This document shows positions 30,159-41,589 of a DNA stretch of 57,649 nucleotides, piece after piece. This stretch comes from Bremia lactucae (lineage: Eukaryota; Oomycota; Peronosporomycetes; Peronosporales; Peronosporaceae). The stretch lies in assembly GCF_004359215.1 (NCBI RefSeq), contig NC_090615.1, forward strand, positions 8,314,962 through 8,372,610, read 5' to 3'. How positions within the stretch are numbered: the stretch's first letter is position 1; each line of letters starts with the position of its first letter. The notes below the pieces were generated by a model, which was not told where the DNA came from, searched no databases, and saw only the letters and a list, made by a program, of their open reading frames with translations. The position numbers and the translations under genes were made by a program.

Positions 30159-31916
30159 TCGCACCTGAAAGCTAAGCTAAATCGCTTTAGCTACAGCGAT
30201 GGCCTGTTATGGCATCAGCTGTCACCTTGTGATCCCTTGAGAATCTATGTGCCTCATGACACAGATCTCAAGCTGATGATCCTTCACGAGCTCCATTATG
30301 CGCCATCAAGTGGGCATCTGGGCCGTGAAAAGACATTCTTACGAGTGTCAGAGGAATTTTGGTGGCCACACCTATATAGAGGGGTGGCCAATTTTATTAA
30401 GCCTGCACCGCCCAGCAGTGCGCCACTGAAGCCGCTACCGATTCCAACCAACTGTTGGAAGTCAGTCAGTCTGGAATTCATTTTGGCTGCCGCCCGATCA
30501 TAAAGGTCGGACCCGGCTTGTCGTCTTTGTAGACAGACTGAGCAAGATGATGCATTTAGCACATCGACCACAGGCAAGGAGGCAGCTCTTTTGTTCCTGG
30601 ATCATGTTCCGCCTACACGGGATGCCCGAGTCCATCGTATTGGACCTGGATCCACGTTTTACGTCTGGGTTTTGGCGACATGTGTTCGAGCTGCTAGGTA
30701 GCAAGCTCCACACGTCGACCGCAGATCATCCCCAGACCGATGGCCAAACAGAACGTGCCAATCGGGTCGTGGCGAATGTATTGCGCACGAAGGCGACACC
30801 CAAAGAATCGAGCCAACAATTGCTCTTTGTGGAGTTTGCTAAAAATAACAGTGTCCACGCCTGTACGGGTGAGAACACCGTTTTATATTAACGGACTGTG
30901 TCTTCCTCGGACGCCAGTCTCGTTTATGCGCAGCCCAATTATTAGTGCGGAAGGGCCCCCCACTACGCTCGGTGCGAAAGAGGGACATGGTTTCGTCAAT
31001 ATGACGATTACCCGCGAGGGTATCATGTCAACGACAGAAACTTGCCCTAGTGACCCTGCCAGTTTAGCAGTAATCAATAAAACTACGTTCTATGACCGAC
31101 CTCTCGGCGGTGTCGTAGGCGATTTGAATGTAAAAAACGTGAACGAGGCTCAACGCTTGGTGTATGAGCGATTAGCCATCACGCGAGAAGTCCATGACGC
31201 GATGGCAAGCGCGCAGGACAAACACAAAGAATATGCTGACCGAAATGGTCGCAAAAACAATGAACGCTTTAGTGTTGGAGATAAAGTTCTATTTCAGTAC
31301 TGCTATTCTACCTAAAATGCAGTTTCTGTACTACCTGGAGGTACTACGAAATTATTGCCACGTTACATTGGGCCATTTACTGGCGCCGAGGAGGTTAGAG
31401 ACCTAAAATATAGGCTCATTCTCCCGTCATACGTGAAGATGCTCCCCGTCTCTTACGTGGATCGTCTCAAACGTTATGTAGACCCATACTTCCCCAACAG
31501 ATGGTGGAGAGAAGAGAGGCGAAAGACTTGCTTCCGACCTCCTCCTTCCATAGGACGTAAAAGACTCGGAGAAGGAGGAACACCACTTGCGTAATGCGGG
31601 TCCCTCGGCATCAATTTCTAAACCGAAGTTTCAGGTTCATAATTCTGACGATCCTTCGCGCGGATATCCTAAAGATCCGAGGTCAATCGCAAGACTTGAC
31701 CCTCAAGATCCGCAACACATCGTTTGGCAGCGCTTAACGCCTGCGACTGAACGACCGAAGGTAAGGCAGCCGCGAGTTGGTGGGCGAGATCGTCACTCCT
31801 TATCGAACGCCGCCTGCACGGATGCGGGTGGGAACAAATGCTTCCTTGTTGGAAGGCTGCTTGTCCACAGCTCCGTGAGTTAGAAGTATTTAATCCTCGT
31901 CCAATGGAAAGGTTAN
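30159..31916 (+). repeat. 1.76-kb duplicated block, copy 1
   Basis: Near-identical to 32058-33815 at offset 1899 with very few differences (for example t/c at 30391 against 32290, a/t near 30844 against 32743). Copy 1 ends at the single N at 31917, which points to an assembly join. Confidence 0.9.
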
Positions 31917-32057
31917 TTTCAGCCGTCGACGTTGGCAGCCATGAAGGCATACCACGTGACGAGCTCATTGGCCTCTGAGATAAAAGAGAGCTACAGTCAG
32001 GACGACCACTGTCGCCTGCTGTTGGATCACTTCGGTGGACGAAAGGTTTCCCTTCCG

Positions 32058-33815
32058 TCGCACCTGAAAGCTAAGCTCAATCGCTTTAGCTACAGCGATG
32101 GCCTGTTATGGCATCAGCTGTCACCTTGTGATCCCTTGAGAATCTATGTGCCTCATGACACAGATCTCAAGCTGATGATCCTTCACGAGCTCCATTATGC
32201 GCCATCAAGTGGGCATCTGGGCCGTGAAAAGACATTCTTACGAGTGTCAGAGGAATTTTGGTGGCCACACCTATATAGAGGGGTGGCCAACTTTATTAAG
32301 CCTGCACCGCCCAGCAGTGCGCCACTGAAGCCGCTACCGATTCCAACCAACTGTTGGAAGTCAGTCAGTCTGGAATTCATTTTGGCTGCCGCCCGATCAT
32401 AAAGGTCGGACCCGGCTTGTCGTCTTTGTAGACAGACTGAGCAAGATGATGCATTTAGCACATCGACCACAGGCAAGGAGGCAGCTCTTTTGTTCCTGGA
32501 TCATGTTCCGCCTACACGGGATGCCCGAGTCCATCGTATTGGACCTGGATCCACGTTTTACGTCTGGGTTTTGGCGACATGTGTTCGAGCTGCTAGGTAG
32601 CAAGCTCCACACGTCGACCGCAGATCATCCCCAGACCGATGGCCAAACAGAACGTGCCAATCGGGTCGTGGCGAATGTATTGCGCACGAAGGCGACACCC
32701 AAAGAATCGAGCCAACAATTGCTCTTTGTGGAGTTTGCTATAAATAACAGTGTCCACGCCTGTACGGGTGAGAACACCGTTTTATATTAACGGACTGTGT
32801 CTTCCTCGGACGCCAGTCTCGTTTATGCGCAGCCCAATTATTAGTGCGGAAGGGCCCCCCACTACGCTCGGTGCGAAAGAGGGACATGGTTTCGTCAATA
32901 TGACGATTACCCGCGAGGGTATCATGTCAACGACAGAAACTTGCCCTAGTGACCCTGCCAGTTTAGCAGTAATCAATAAAACTACGTTCTATGACCGACC
33001 TCTCGGCGGTGTCGTAGGCGATTTGAATGTAAAAAACGTGAACGAGGCTCAACGCTTGGTGTATGAGCGATTAGCCATCACGCGAGAAGTCCATGACGCG
33101 ATGGCAAGCGCGCAGGACAAACACAAAGAATATGCTGACCGAAATGGTCGCAAAAACAATGAACGCTTTAGTGTTGGAGATAAAGTTCTATTTCAGTACT
33201 GCTATTCTACCTAAAATGCAGTTTCTGTACTACCTGGAGGTACTACGAAATTATTGCCACGTTACATTGGGCCATTTACTGGCGCCGAGGAGGTTAGAGA
33301 CCTAAAATATAGGCTCATTCTCCCGTCATACGTGAAGATGCTCCCCGTCTCTTACGTGGATCGTCTCAAACGTTATGTAGACCCATACTTCCCCAACAGA
33401 TGGTGGAGAGAAGAGAGGCGAAAGACTTGCTTCCGACCTCCTCCTTCCATAGGACGTAAAAGACTCGGAGAAGGAGGAACACCACTTGCGTAATGCGGGT
33501 CCCTCGGCATCAATTTCTAAACCGAAGTTTCAGGTTCATAATTCTGACGATCCTTCGCGCGGATATCCTAAAGATCCGAGGTCAATCGCAAGACTTGACC
33601 CTCAAGATCCGCAACACATCGTTTGGCAGCGCTTAACGCCTGCGACTGAACGACCGAAGGTAAGGCAGCCGCGAGTTGGTGGGCGAGATCGTCACTCCTT
33701 ATCGAACGCCGCCTGCACGGATGCGGGTGGGAACAAATGCTTCCTTGTTGGAAGGCTGCTTGTCCACAGCTCCGTGAGTTAGAAGTATTTAATCCTCGTC
33801 CAATGGAAAGGTTAC
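32058..33815 (+). repeat. 1.76-kb duplicated block, copy 2
   Basis: Second copy; continues without N into the chromodomain end and the antisense ORF tail. Its left flank (31918-32057) has RNase H-integrase junction sequence absent from the left flank of copy 1. Confidence 0.9.
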
Positions 33816-33949
33816 CCGAAGAGTTTCGACTCTTGGGAACCGATCGTGCCCGGCTTGGTGACTGCCTATAAAAAGGCCTCTTCGCTAGTCTTAAAAGACT
33901 TTCAGAAGTAGCGTGGTAAGAAGAAACAGAAGGTACAGTACCACCCATT

Positions 33950-34060
33950 ATTTCTTTTACACGCAAGCGGGCGAAATTAATTCGCTGTGACCGCTGTTTC
34001 ATCGCATCGTAATGCATATTAAAGCGGCGCGGTAATCCCGCCTAGTATTGGTCGGGCGAC
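33950..34060 (-). pseudogene. Antisense ORF tail, Gypsy A (second copy)
   Basis: Minus-strand frame HYDAMKQRSQRINFAR at about 34017-33968 matches SDAIKQRLQRINFAR in the antisense ORF at 13712. It lies 60 bp after the end of the + strand chromodomain, which fixes the place of the antisense ORF within the element. Confidence 0.65.
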
Positions 34061-34175
34061 CGTTCATTGTGTATACAGACCATGCGTGTTTACGCAGGAC
34101 CATAAACAGTCAGCACCATTAGCAAGAATGGCAAGGTGGCTGTCTTTCTTCGCAGAGTATAACTTCTTCGTGGTG
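34060..34175 (+). pseudogene. Gypsy A RNase H fragment
   Basis: CVYTDHACLRRT..-type text (FVVYTDHASLGTAINSP in the copy at 44450), then ARMARWLSFFAEYNFFVVY in a second frame. Out of normal order after the chromodomain, so this locus is a mosaic. Confidence 0.6.
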
Positions 34176-35259
34176 TACAACAGGCACTCGGCGTGGGCAC
34201 TATACTCATAGGCACTGGGCGTGGCACTACACATATAGGCGTAGTGTCCGTCTGTTGACAACGATTGCATTTTCGCAGTCGTATGTAACTTAAAAAGCGA
34301 GATTCTCGCTAGTTAAGTTACATACGAGAGGTCTAGCAATCGGGACCTCCGTATACTTGTCGTCTCGAAGGATGATAAGCTCCACAGTGGACGAAAGCCT
34401 GTTAGAGGCTTAGGTCCTCCTATTCCGCTTCAGAGATCGCTTGGGTTAGCATATTAAGTTCGAGCCGGAACAGGTGAGTCTTGACAGGACCGTATGCAAG
34501 ACCTTAATCAACACAGATACCTGTGTTTGTTCAAATATGGTTGGCTTACGATACAACTTACAAGGTATCGTGTATGTTGGGCATAAGCTCAAAGAACACG
34601 CTTGCCCTGCTTTAAAACCCAGGAGCTTGGTTCGAGCCCTAAATTCGCTGGCTCACGCGATTGCCGGAGCCAAGTCTTATAGATCTCATGCGAACCATAG
34701 ACATATAGGTCGTGAAGCTTGAGCCCTAAGGCCCAAGATTTGGCACGTCCGGCTATGTTGAACATACTTTCGTCACATCGACTTCAATGCGGCGAGCTTC
34801 AATTGCTTCGTCAAATTCGACTAACCAAGTCTGAAAAGGAATCGCCTTCGACTGCATTAAACTTGAAATTTGTGATCTTTGAGCTTCCGGTTCGACGCGG
34901 AAGCGTTAGCCTGCTAGCAGCATGCAAATGCTGCTGCCTCAACAATTTTAACTAATGAGCACCTTGTTCTCGTAACACCTCCGCGTGTTGAGAGCCTTGC
35001 TGGTAGAGCAAGGCTACTATTTCATGGGCCCCATCGAGTCCATGTTGTATGAATTCAGCTTTAGCCGAGTATCAACATTGCGCTAACGGCTGGCCCGCCT
35101 ACGGCCCAACTCTTCAAGGTCTCTCAAACAGTGAACCTTCACGCGTTGCATGGTAGCCTTCTTGCGAGGCTTGAAAGCTCCCGCCTTCTTCAATCGAAAA
35201 TGTCCGTGTTCGACGGAATGTGCGAAGGCCGTTGAACGGACTACGAAGTGCTAATCAGA
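34176..35259 (-). pseudogene. Decayed Gypsy gag-like sequence with degenerate knuckle, antisense
   Basis: The minus-strand ORF 34064-34270 includes KMQSLSTDGHYAYMC, a degenerate nucleocapsid knuckle, and upstream frames resemble the gag-like segment at 27990-28500. From about 34570 to 35259 nothing more can be read with confidence. Confidence 0.45.
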
Positions 35260-35789
35260 TATAACGGGGCACCTTTTGTAGTGCTGATAACAGTAGTAGT
35301 CAACCTACACTGATTACAGTAGTAGTCAACCTACACTGATTACAGTAAATGTGGGGTGCATCGACTACTCCACGTACACGACGTGCAGAGGAAGGTTCTA
35401 AGTAGCTAAGAAGCCTTAGCTACTAAGGCTAACTTATAAGGCTTTATAATAGGGATAAAGTAAAACTGCATTGATATATTAAGGTCTTTCTTAACGATCT
35501 TCTATCTACTGGCTTAAATACATTAATAACTAACTTGTAAAGCGCCTCCTGGGGCAACGCCTTATCGTGTCTTGTTACGATTGGCGGAGCTAAATAAAAA
35601 CTAAATCAATTAATTAATAGTACTAATGTTTTATTGCGTCAATATTACCAAATTTGGCAATATTGAAACTGTTTAGTCAAATTAATAAAGATATTAATTT
35701 TTTTTAGGTAATTTTTTAACACATGGGAAACAGTATTTATTTTTCATCTTAAAAAGAATTACACTATGTTTAACAAGACACCCCTTACA
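35260..35789 (+). mobile_element. LTR family C copy
   Basis: TATAACGGGGC at the start and ACCCCTTACA at the end; aligned with 816-1316 through actgattacagt, cgatcttctatcta and caaatttggcaatatt. A 25-bp direct repeat (gtagtagtcaacctacactgattaca) near 35290-35342 is special to this copy. No TSD was found. Confidence 0.8.
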
Positions 35790-35966
35790 CGTTGCAAATG
35801 GCCGTTTAGGCCTCATTTATAGCATTTAGTTCTACCGTTTTTACCATCAACACATCGTTTCATTGGTGTACCTTAAATTGGCATGTATCTTTGGTTCCTT
35901 CCAAGAACATTTCCTGGATCACAAAGCTGGACTGCCTTAGCTCGGCATTTTCGTTCTGAGCTTATC
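35790..35966. other. Short spacer between two LTRs
   Basis: No gene or repeat recognised. The right 5 bases (TTATC) are the left target-site duplication of the next LTR. Confidence 0.5.
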
Positions 35967-36491
35967 TGTAACGGGCTAAATTGCCCTATGTTACACAACC
36001 CCATTAAGCACACTATATGTACTAGATGGGATGGTCAATTACTTTATGTGAAGTAAATAGACCTGCCACTTGAGTGTAGTGCACTGGTGCACAAAGTAAC
36101 CCACCCTTCTGTATGGGATGCATAAAGTGCATTTACATAGAAAGAGATGACGGCTAGCGTCACCCAAGATCCGAAGTATTCAGAATAATACGCTCGCAAT
36201 GTACGGGTGCATACTCACAGAGATGACATCTGTTGATTGTTAAATATGTTTTACATTTGATTCGATTAAAATATAAATCAGTCTTGAACTGCTTCCTAGC
36301 TAACAAGTGCGCATGTGAAACCGGATTACCCCCTTCCGTGACGACACTTGTCCTAAGGTACTTAATTATTTGGATGAGGTCGCTTAGGCGCCCACCAACT
36401 ACCTCAATGAACGTCAGTGAAGGCGATCAGACCGCTACCTCATTGTGTGTGTTAAGGTAGAGCGTAGCTACCATAGAAACGCCTGCCTGCA
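35967..36491 (+). mobile_element. Solo LTR, family A, with TSD
   Basis: TGTAACGGGCTAAATTG...GCCTGCA, 525 bp, flanked by TTATC at 35962-35966 and 36492-36496. No internal region. Confidence 0.9.
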
Positions 36492-36656
36492 TTATCGACA
36501 ATCAAATACGCAATGTGACTCCGCTTCTTAATTAAGACCAAACGATAAGCTTCTTTTAAAGTGGTAGACTGCACTCGAAACAACTTAGACCGAGCGGGCC
36601 TGCATTGGAGTCTTCCAGAAAATTTTCATATTCAGTTACTGGGCAGCAGGTACTAA

Positions 36657-38746
36657 TTTAGGCGGACACGTCGTAATGCGGCTACGCTCTACTCAGACAC
36701 ACATTCTAACACAGCGAGGAAGCGGTTTAACCTGCTTCTCTTGCGTGCAGTGAGGTAGTTGTGGTGGGCGCGCAAGCGACTTCACCCAACACACTAAGTA
36801 CTCTGGTTAAGTGTCGTCACGGAAGCGATAATCCGTCTCCTCGTGCGCACTTCCAAGTAGTGTAACGGGGTGTATCGTTACATGAAATTAACACTAAAAG
36901 GTTGTTAATTAATATTATTTAAAAGTAGATAATATTTGGAGGAAATTACTTTATATAGTAATTTCCTGAATTCTTATCCATAAATAGGTATAGACCATTA
37001 TGTCTATTTATTCCGCAGACTAATCAGCTGTAGAAGTAATCAAAGAGAGTTACGAGATAAGATAGATACGAATTCATTTACATGTTTAGTATTAGTTTAT
37101 AGTTAAGACAACATTTACAAAGATAGATTAACAAGACACTTAACTATATTAATACAGTTTTCATTTTACACTCTTAAGCTAACTTGCCTTAAGAGAAGTC
37201 TTCCTCTATACGTACAGTGTACGTCACCTAACGAGAGGCACCACTCACATCTGAAGCAGTGTGAAGTGGACTTGTACTGAAACAGTACAAGTCGCAGTGC
37301 CCCGTTACACCTGGTAGCACTTTGTAGTCCGTCCAAGGACCACANNNNNNNNNNNNNNNNNNNNNNNNNNNNNNNNNNNNNNNNNNNNNNNNNNNNNNNN
37401 NNNNNNNNNNNNNNNNNNNNNNNNNNNNNNNNNNNNNNNNNNNNNNNNNNNNNNNNNNNNNNNNNNNNNNNNNNNNNNNNNNNNNNNNNNNNNNNNNNNN
37501 NNNNNNNNNNNNNNNNNNNNNNNNNNNNNNNNNNNNNNNNNNNNNNNNNNNNNNNNNNNNNNNNNNNNNNNNNNNNNNNNNNNNNNNNNNNNNNNNNNNN
37601 NNNNNNNNNNNNNNNNNNNNNNNNNNNNNNNNNNNNNNNNNNNNNNNNNNNNNNNNNNNNNNNNNNNNNNNNNNNNNNNNNNNNNNNNNNNNNNNNNNNN
37701 NNNNNNNNNNNNNNNNNNNNNNNNNNNNNNNNNNNNNNNNNNNNNNNNNNNNNNNNNNNNNNNNNNNNNNNNNNNNNNNNNNNNNNNNNNNNNNNNNNNN
37801 NNNNNNNNNNNNNNNNNNNNNNNNNNNNNNNNNNNNNNNNNNNNNNNNNNNNNNNNNNNNNNNNNNNNNNNNNNNNNNNNNNNNNNNNNNNNNNNNNNNN
37901 NNNNNNNNNNNNNNNNNNNNNNNNNNNNNNNNNNNNNNNNNNNNNNNNNNNNNNNNNNNNNNNNNNNNNNNNNNNNNNNNNNNNNNNNNNNNNNNNNNNN
38001 NNNNNNNNNNNNNNNNNNNNNNNNNNNNNNNNNNNNATAGTAATTTCCTGAATTCTTATCCATAAATAGGTATAGACCATTATGTCTATTTATTCCGCAG
38101 ACTAATCAGCTGTAGAAGTATTCAAAGAGAGTTACGAGATAAGATAGATAAGAATTCATTTACATGTTTAGTATTAGTTTATAGTTAAGACAACATTTAC
38201 AAAGATAGATTAACAAGACACTTAACTATATTAATACAGTTTTCATTTTACACTCTTAAGCTAACTTGCCTTAAGAGAAGTCTTCCTCTATACGTACAGT
38301 GTACGTCACCTAACGAGAGGCACCACTCACATCTGAAGCAGTGTGAAGTGGACTTGTACTGAAACAGTACAAGTCGCAGTGCCCCGTTACAAGTAGGAAG
38401 TAGTTTTCATACTGATTTATATTTAATCGTATTAAATATAAATACCTATTTTAACCAATTAAAATGTCATCTCTATAGATAACACTTAATATATATTGCG
38501 AGCGTATCTTTCTAGATACCTCGCGTAACCGATGACGCTAGCCGTCATCACGGATGACGCTGGGCGTCATCCTTCGTAATGTGAATGCATTGATGTGCAT
38601 CAGATACACAAGGGTTGGTCACAAATGTGCACCGCACCCGAGTGCCGGGTCTAATTACTACTATTTATTAATTGACCATCCTCTTAAGTACACCAAGTGT
38701 ACTTAACGGGCACTGTGTAACATAAGGGCAACTTTAGCCCGTTACA
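36657..38746 (-). mobile_element. Solo LTR family A, interrupted by LTR-B element
   Basis: Left part 36657-36860 (tttaggcggacacgtcg...) and right part 38397-38746 (...actttagcccgttaca) form one minus-oriented family A LTR. The whole is flanked by ACTAA at 36652-36656 and 38747-38751. The break is exactly where the LTR-B element sits. Confidence 0.9.
36861..38391 (+). mobile_element. LTR-B retroelement with internal gap, nested
   Basis: 5' LTR 36861-37309 (TGTAACGGGGTG...GCCCCGTTACA), PBS TGGTAGCACTTTGTAGTCC at 37312-37330, then 692 Ns from 37345, then the last about 355 bp of the 3' LTR to 38391. TSD AGTAG at 36856-36860 and 38392-38396. Only two base differences were seen between the overlapping LTR parts, so the insertion is young. 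The coding region is hidden in the gap, whose N length may not be real. Confidence 0.9.
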
Positions 38747-38751
38747 ACTAA

Positions 38752-39236
38752 CGTGCCCTCTATTAGCTTACGTAGATCTAGTATCTGAGCCATAAACTCA
38801 CGCAATAATTACCGCGATAATAGAGCGCGAGTTTGGTAGGGCATAAGTGACATCTGAAACTCTCAATGCAGACCATCCTATTGGGAAGCGCCTTCGATGT
38901 TGCTTTCACGTGTTATCGCCCAGTTTTAGCCTAATGTTTTGAAAAGACATTCGCTTTGATTGCTTTACAGCCTTCATGCTTAAGGCAGGCCACCTTGCCA
39001 TTTTCTACTTCGCAAAACGAGATAAGAACTTAATTAATCTCCCACTGAGAAGCTTTACACTTTTTTTTTTGTAATAAATATTTGCAGGCATCGGGGTAGC
39101 ACCCGAAGCCGTACATTTCCTTCAATGTTCCAAACGAAGACATTCTCGAGTCGATGTTACCTTTTATTTAAATGTGTTGGGGTCTGGGATGCTTATGTTA
39201 TGATGTCGGGCTCCAATTTGCCCTCAAGATGCTTTG
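38752..39236. other. No gene seen
   Basis: Short open frames such as AFMLKAGHLAIFYFAKRDK are present but unsupported. Left boundary is the TSD of the family A solo LTR. Confidence 0.45.
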
Positions 39237-39742
39237 TGTAACAAGTTGTACCGTTACCTTAGTATTGTTTCCCATAAGAAGAATTATGAATATTATATCT
39301 ATGAGTGGGAAATAATACAGAAGAAAAACTATTATCTTTATTAATTTGACTTAACAGTTCCAATTTTTCCAAATTTGGTAATATTGACGCAATAAGACTT
39401 AGTTTTATTAATTGGCTGGTTAAGGTTTAATTTGGCTCCGCCAATCGTAACAAAGACACGATTAAGCGTTGCGCAATGAGGTGCATTCATAGTTAGTTAT
39501 TAATAAATTTAAGTCAGTCGATAGAATATCGTTATGAAAGGAACTTAATATATTAATACAGTTTTGCTTTATCCCTATTTTAAAAATTTAGGAATTACCT
39601 TAGTAGCTAATACTTCTTAGCTACTTTGAAACCTTCCTCTGCACGTCGTGTTCGTGAAGTAGTCGAGGCACCCCACCTTCAATGTAACTAGTGTAGGTTG
39701 ACTAGTACGGTTATCAGTACTAGCAAAGGGTGTCCCGTTCGA
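39237..39742 (-). mobile_element. LTR family C copy (minus)
   Basis: Reverse complement of family C: TGTAACAAG.. at the left and ..CCCGTTCGA at the right, with cgatagaatatcgtt and ttttccaaatttggtaatatt in common with the other copies. Possible imperfect TSD, CTTTG against CCTTG. Confidence 0.8.
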
Positions 39743-40853
39743 CCTTGCCCTTATACAACTCCACCAATTTTTACTGAATGTAGTCTAATTTTATAGTAAA
39801 CTAAACAGTGCGATTGTGAACTGAGCGATACAAATCAGTTAAGATTCTTATCGACCACAGTGGTTAAAAAGCGACGAGGTCACACCCGGGGAATTAATCT
39901 ACACTTGTATATACTAAGCTGAGTATAACTACTAATATATTTAATTTTGTTGGACGCTGATACAGTAAATTGGACACATTCTTTTTTTTCCACTTCTTTT
40001 TCTGAGTAGATACAAAACTTTTGAGGTAAACGCCCATTCTCATTTCATATGCGGCTTCAAAAAATCTTGAAATCAGACGGTCCCAGCAAATAGCATAATA
40101 AATCACGTATTAGTTGTGCTTGTTCCAGAAGCCATGCCAATTACTAGATGAGTCTTGCCAATTCTCTGAATATCAGAATGGTTTTATCAAAATTCTTTGT
40201 CGCATTTTTCATGCGTTCAGTTGCTTAAGAACACAAATGTTATTGGAAGTCTATGCTGATGCAAATATGTCGGCTACTATCGTTATTTGAGTTGAGATCT
40301 TCTGGACACATCTCAATTTGGCGGCTACAACAAGTCGACTCCAAGACAAACCCAAACCCCAACTACATCCCAGTTCCCGCTCTCCTATCCTAATGGAAAA
40401 ATCAGCGGGTTCATCCCGTTCGGTCGTCAGTGAGCTGTTGTCCGTCGCAACTGGCTTCACTGCTAGTGTGGTGTTTAGCTCGCCTGTCCCCATCCTCAGC
40501 TTTGGCTGAGATTGGCTTATCTCTGGCGGCCCGCCAGTCGCTAAACCTGGCGCATCTCCGTCGTTTGCTCCGGAGCTGAATGGATGGACGGTTCCGAGGA
40601 TGTGTTGATGAGTTAGTTCTACGATGACCGAGCACGCCTCCCATATGTAAGCCTTATAAGAGGACGAGGCAAAATAAAGCAGTAGTACTGCTGCATCACC
40701 TCCACCTGCGAAGGCCGACGATGGCGGACGTGCTGTCGTAACAAGAACATCTTATCGTGATAGCGCCCAAACTAGTGCGGAAAAAATGCCGGGTGGAGAC
40801 GCGTAAGCCTCTCGCCTGTAACATCAAATGGATCTAACTCCAGTACGCCGCTG
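39743..40853. other. No recognised gene
   Basis: Several short ORFs on both strands, including 40251-40493 (-) and 40411-40644 (-), overlap each other and show no motif. This may be the 5' part of the element that carries the ORF at 40854. Confidence 0.4.
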
Positions 40854-41525
40854 GTGGCAACTTGTCGTTCAATGTATTTCTTGGATCAAGCTCGACCATT
40901 AATTCTTCCTCGTGCGAAGTATGACATGGTTATTGACACTGGATGGGTGCTCGTGAAAACTCCGCTTCAGAAGATGTTGGCCTTGCTTTCCGGCAAGAAG
41001 CATGGCAACGCTTCTCTGGAAGTACTCTTTGGGACACACGAACTTGGTCAGATCTTTAAGCTTCCAGGGGGCAACCTCCGCGTGAAGGTGAAGTCGCAGG
41101 AGGCGTCTCTGCAACTTGAGCGCACCAAGGTGATCATCCTTGGTAGTGGCTACATGTTCAAGGAGTTTGACATCCTCGGCAGCAAGTACTTCCTCGACAT
41201 CTCGAATGTCGACTCGGAAACCGATACCGTCTTGATCTTGCGGCGCTTGTTCCTGCTTGGGTGCAAGCCCGTACATGACACCTTTCGCGAAGTGAACCTT
41301 GCGACTGGCATCACCTCGGCAACTTGGCCAGTGTACTTCTTGTCGAGTTATAGCCCCAGTGCACTGTTGGTGCATGAAGTGTCTGTGACCAAGTGTTGTT
41401 TGAGGACAAGCTTAATTCGCACACGGAAAGAATACTCCGTTCGCGTCGGAGCGACTACCATTCGGCTATCGCTCGCGTCATGGCATATGTATGGGCACGA
41501 CTGTCAGCGTCCTTCCACCGCCTGA
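40854..41525 (+). CDS. Unrecognised ORF, probably transposon-derived
   Basis: 223 residues starting MATCRSMYFLDQARPL. The region KTPLQKMLALLSGKKHG, KLPGGNLRVKVKSQEASLQL, FKEFDILGSKYFLDIS and VNLATGITSATWPVYFLSS reads like a folded, beta-rich protein up to about residue 175; after that a frameshift seems likely because the downstream frame (FEDKLNSH) continues more naturally. I recall similar text in multi-copy oomycete proteins next to LINE-like elements, but cannot confirm it. No enzyme motif seen. Confidence 0.4.
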   Translation: MATCRSMYFLDQARPLILPRAKYDMVIDTGWVLVKTPLQKMLALLSGKKHGNASLEVLFGTHELGQIFKLPGGNLRVKVKSQEASLQLERTKVIILGSGYMFKEFDILGSKYFLDISNVDSETDTVLILRRLFLLGCKPVHDTFREVNLATGITSATWPVYFLSSYSPSALLVHEVSVTKCCLRTSLIRTRKEYSVRVGATTIRLSLASWHMYGHDCQRPSTA

Positions 41526-41589
41526 GGCGCTGCTCGACTACAACAGCGTTCAAAACAGCGAACGTACACGCAGGCTGTGACTGCACCAT

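Larger units (their letters stand above)
29701..33900 (+). pseudogene. Gypsy A integrase and chromodomain fragments, rearranged
   Basis: Repeats of one integrase region: CPSDPASLAVVNKTTPYDR and ERLAITRKVRDAMASAQDK (29701-30050), then a partial zinc domain (LHYAPSSGHLGREKTF, with CX2C missing before KPAPPSS), core GMPESIV.DLDPRFTSGF and ADHPQTDGQTERANRV, tail LPRYIGPFTGAEEV, and finally a chromodomain ILVQWKGYPKSFDSWEP at about 33793-33860. The core occurs twice (30540-30890, 32440-32790) because of the duplicated block. Stops in the core and the lost zinc Cys residues make it inactive. A chromodomain places this in the chromovirus-type Gypsy elements. Confidence 0.8.

Noticed and set aside
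37166..38080. Long minus-strand ORFs of 250-304 codons
   Set aside because: Almost all residues are from the N run; not evidence of coding.
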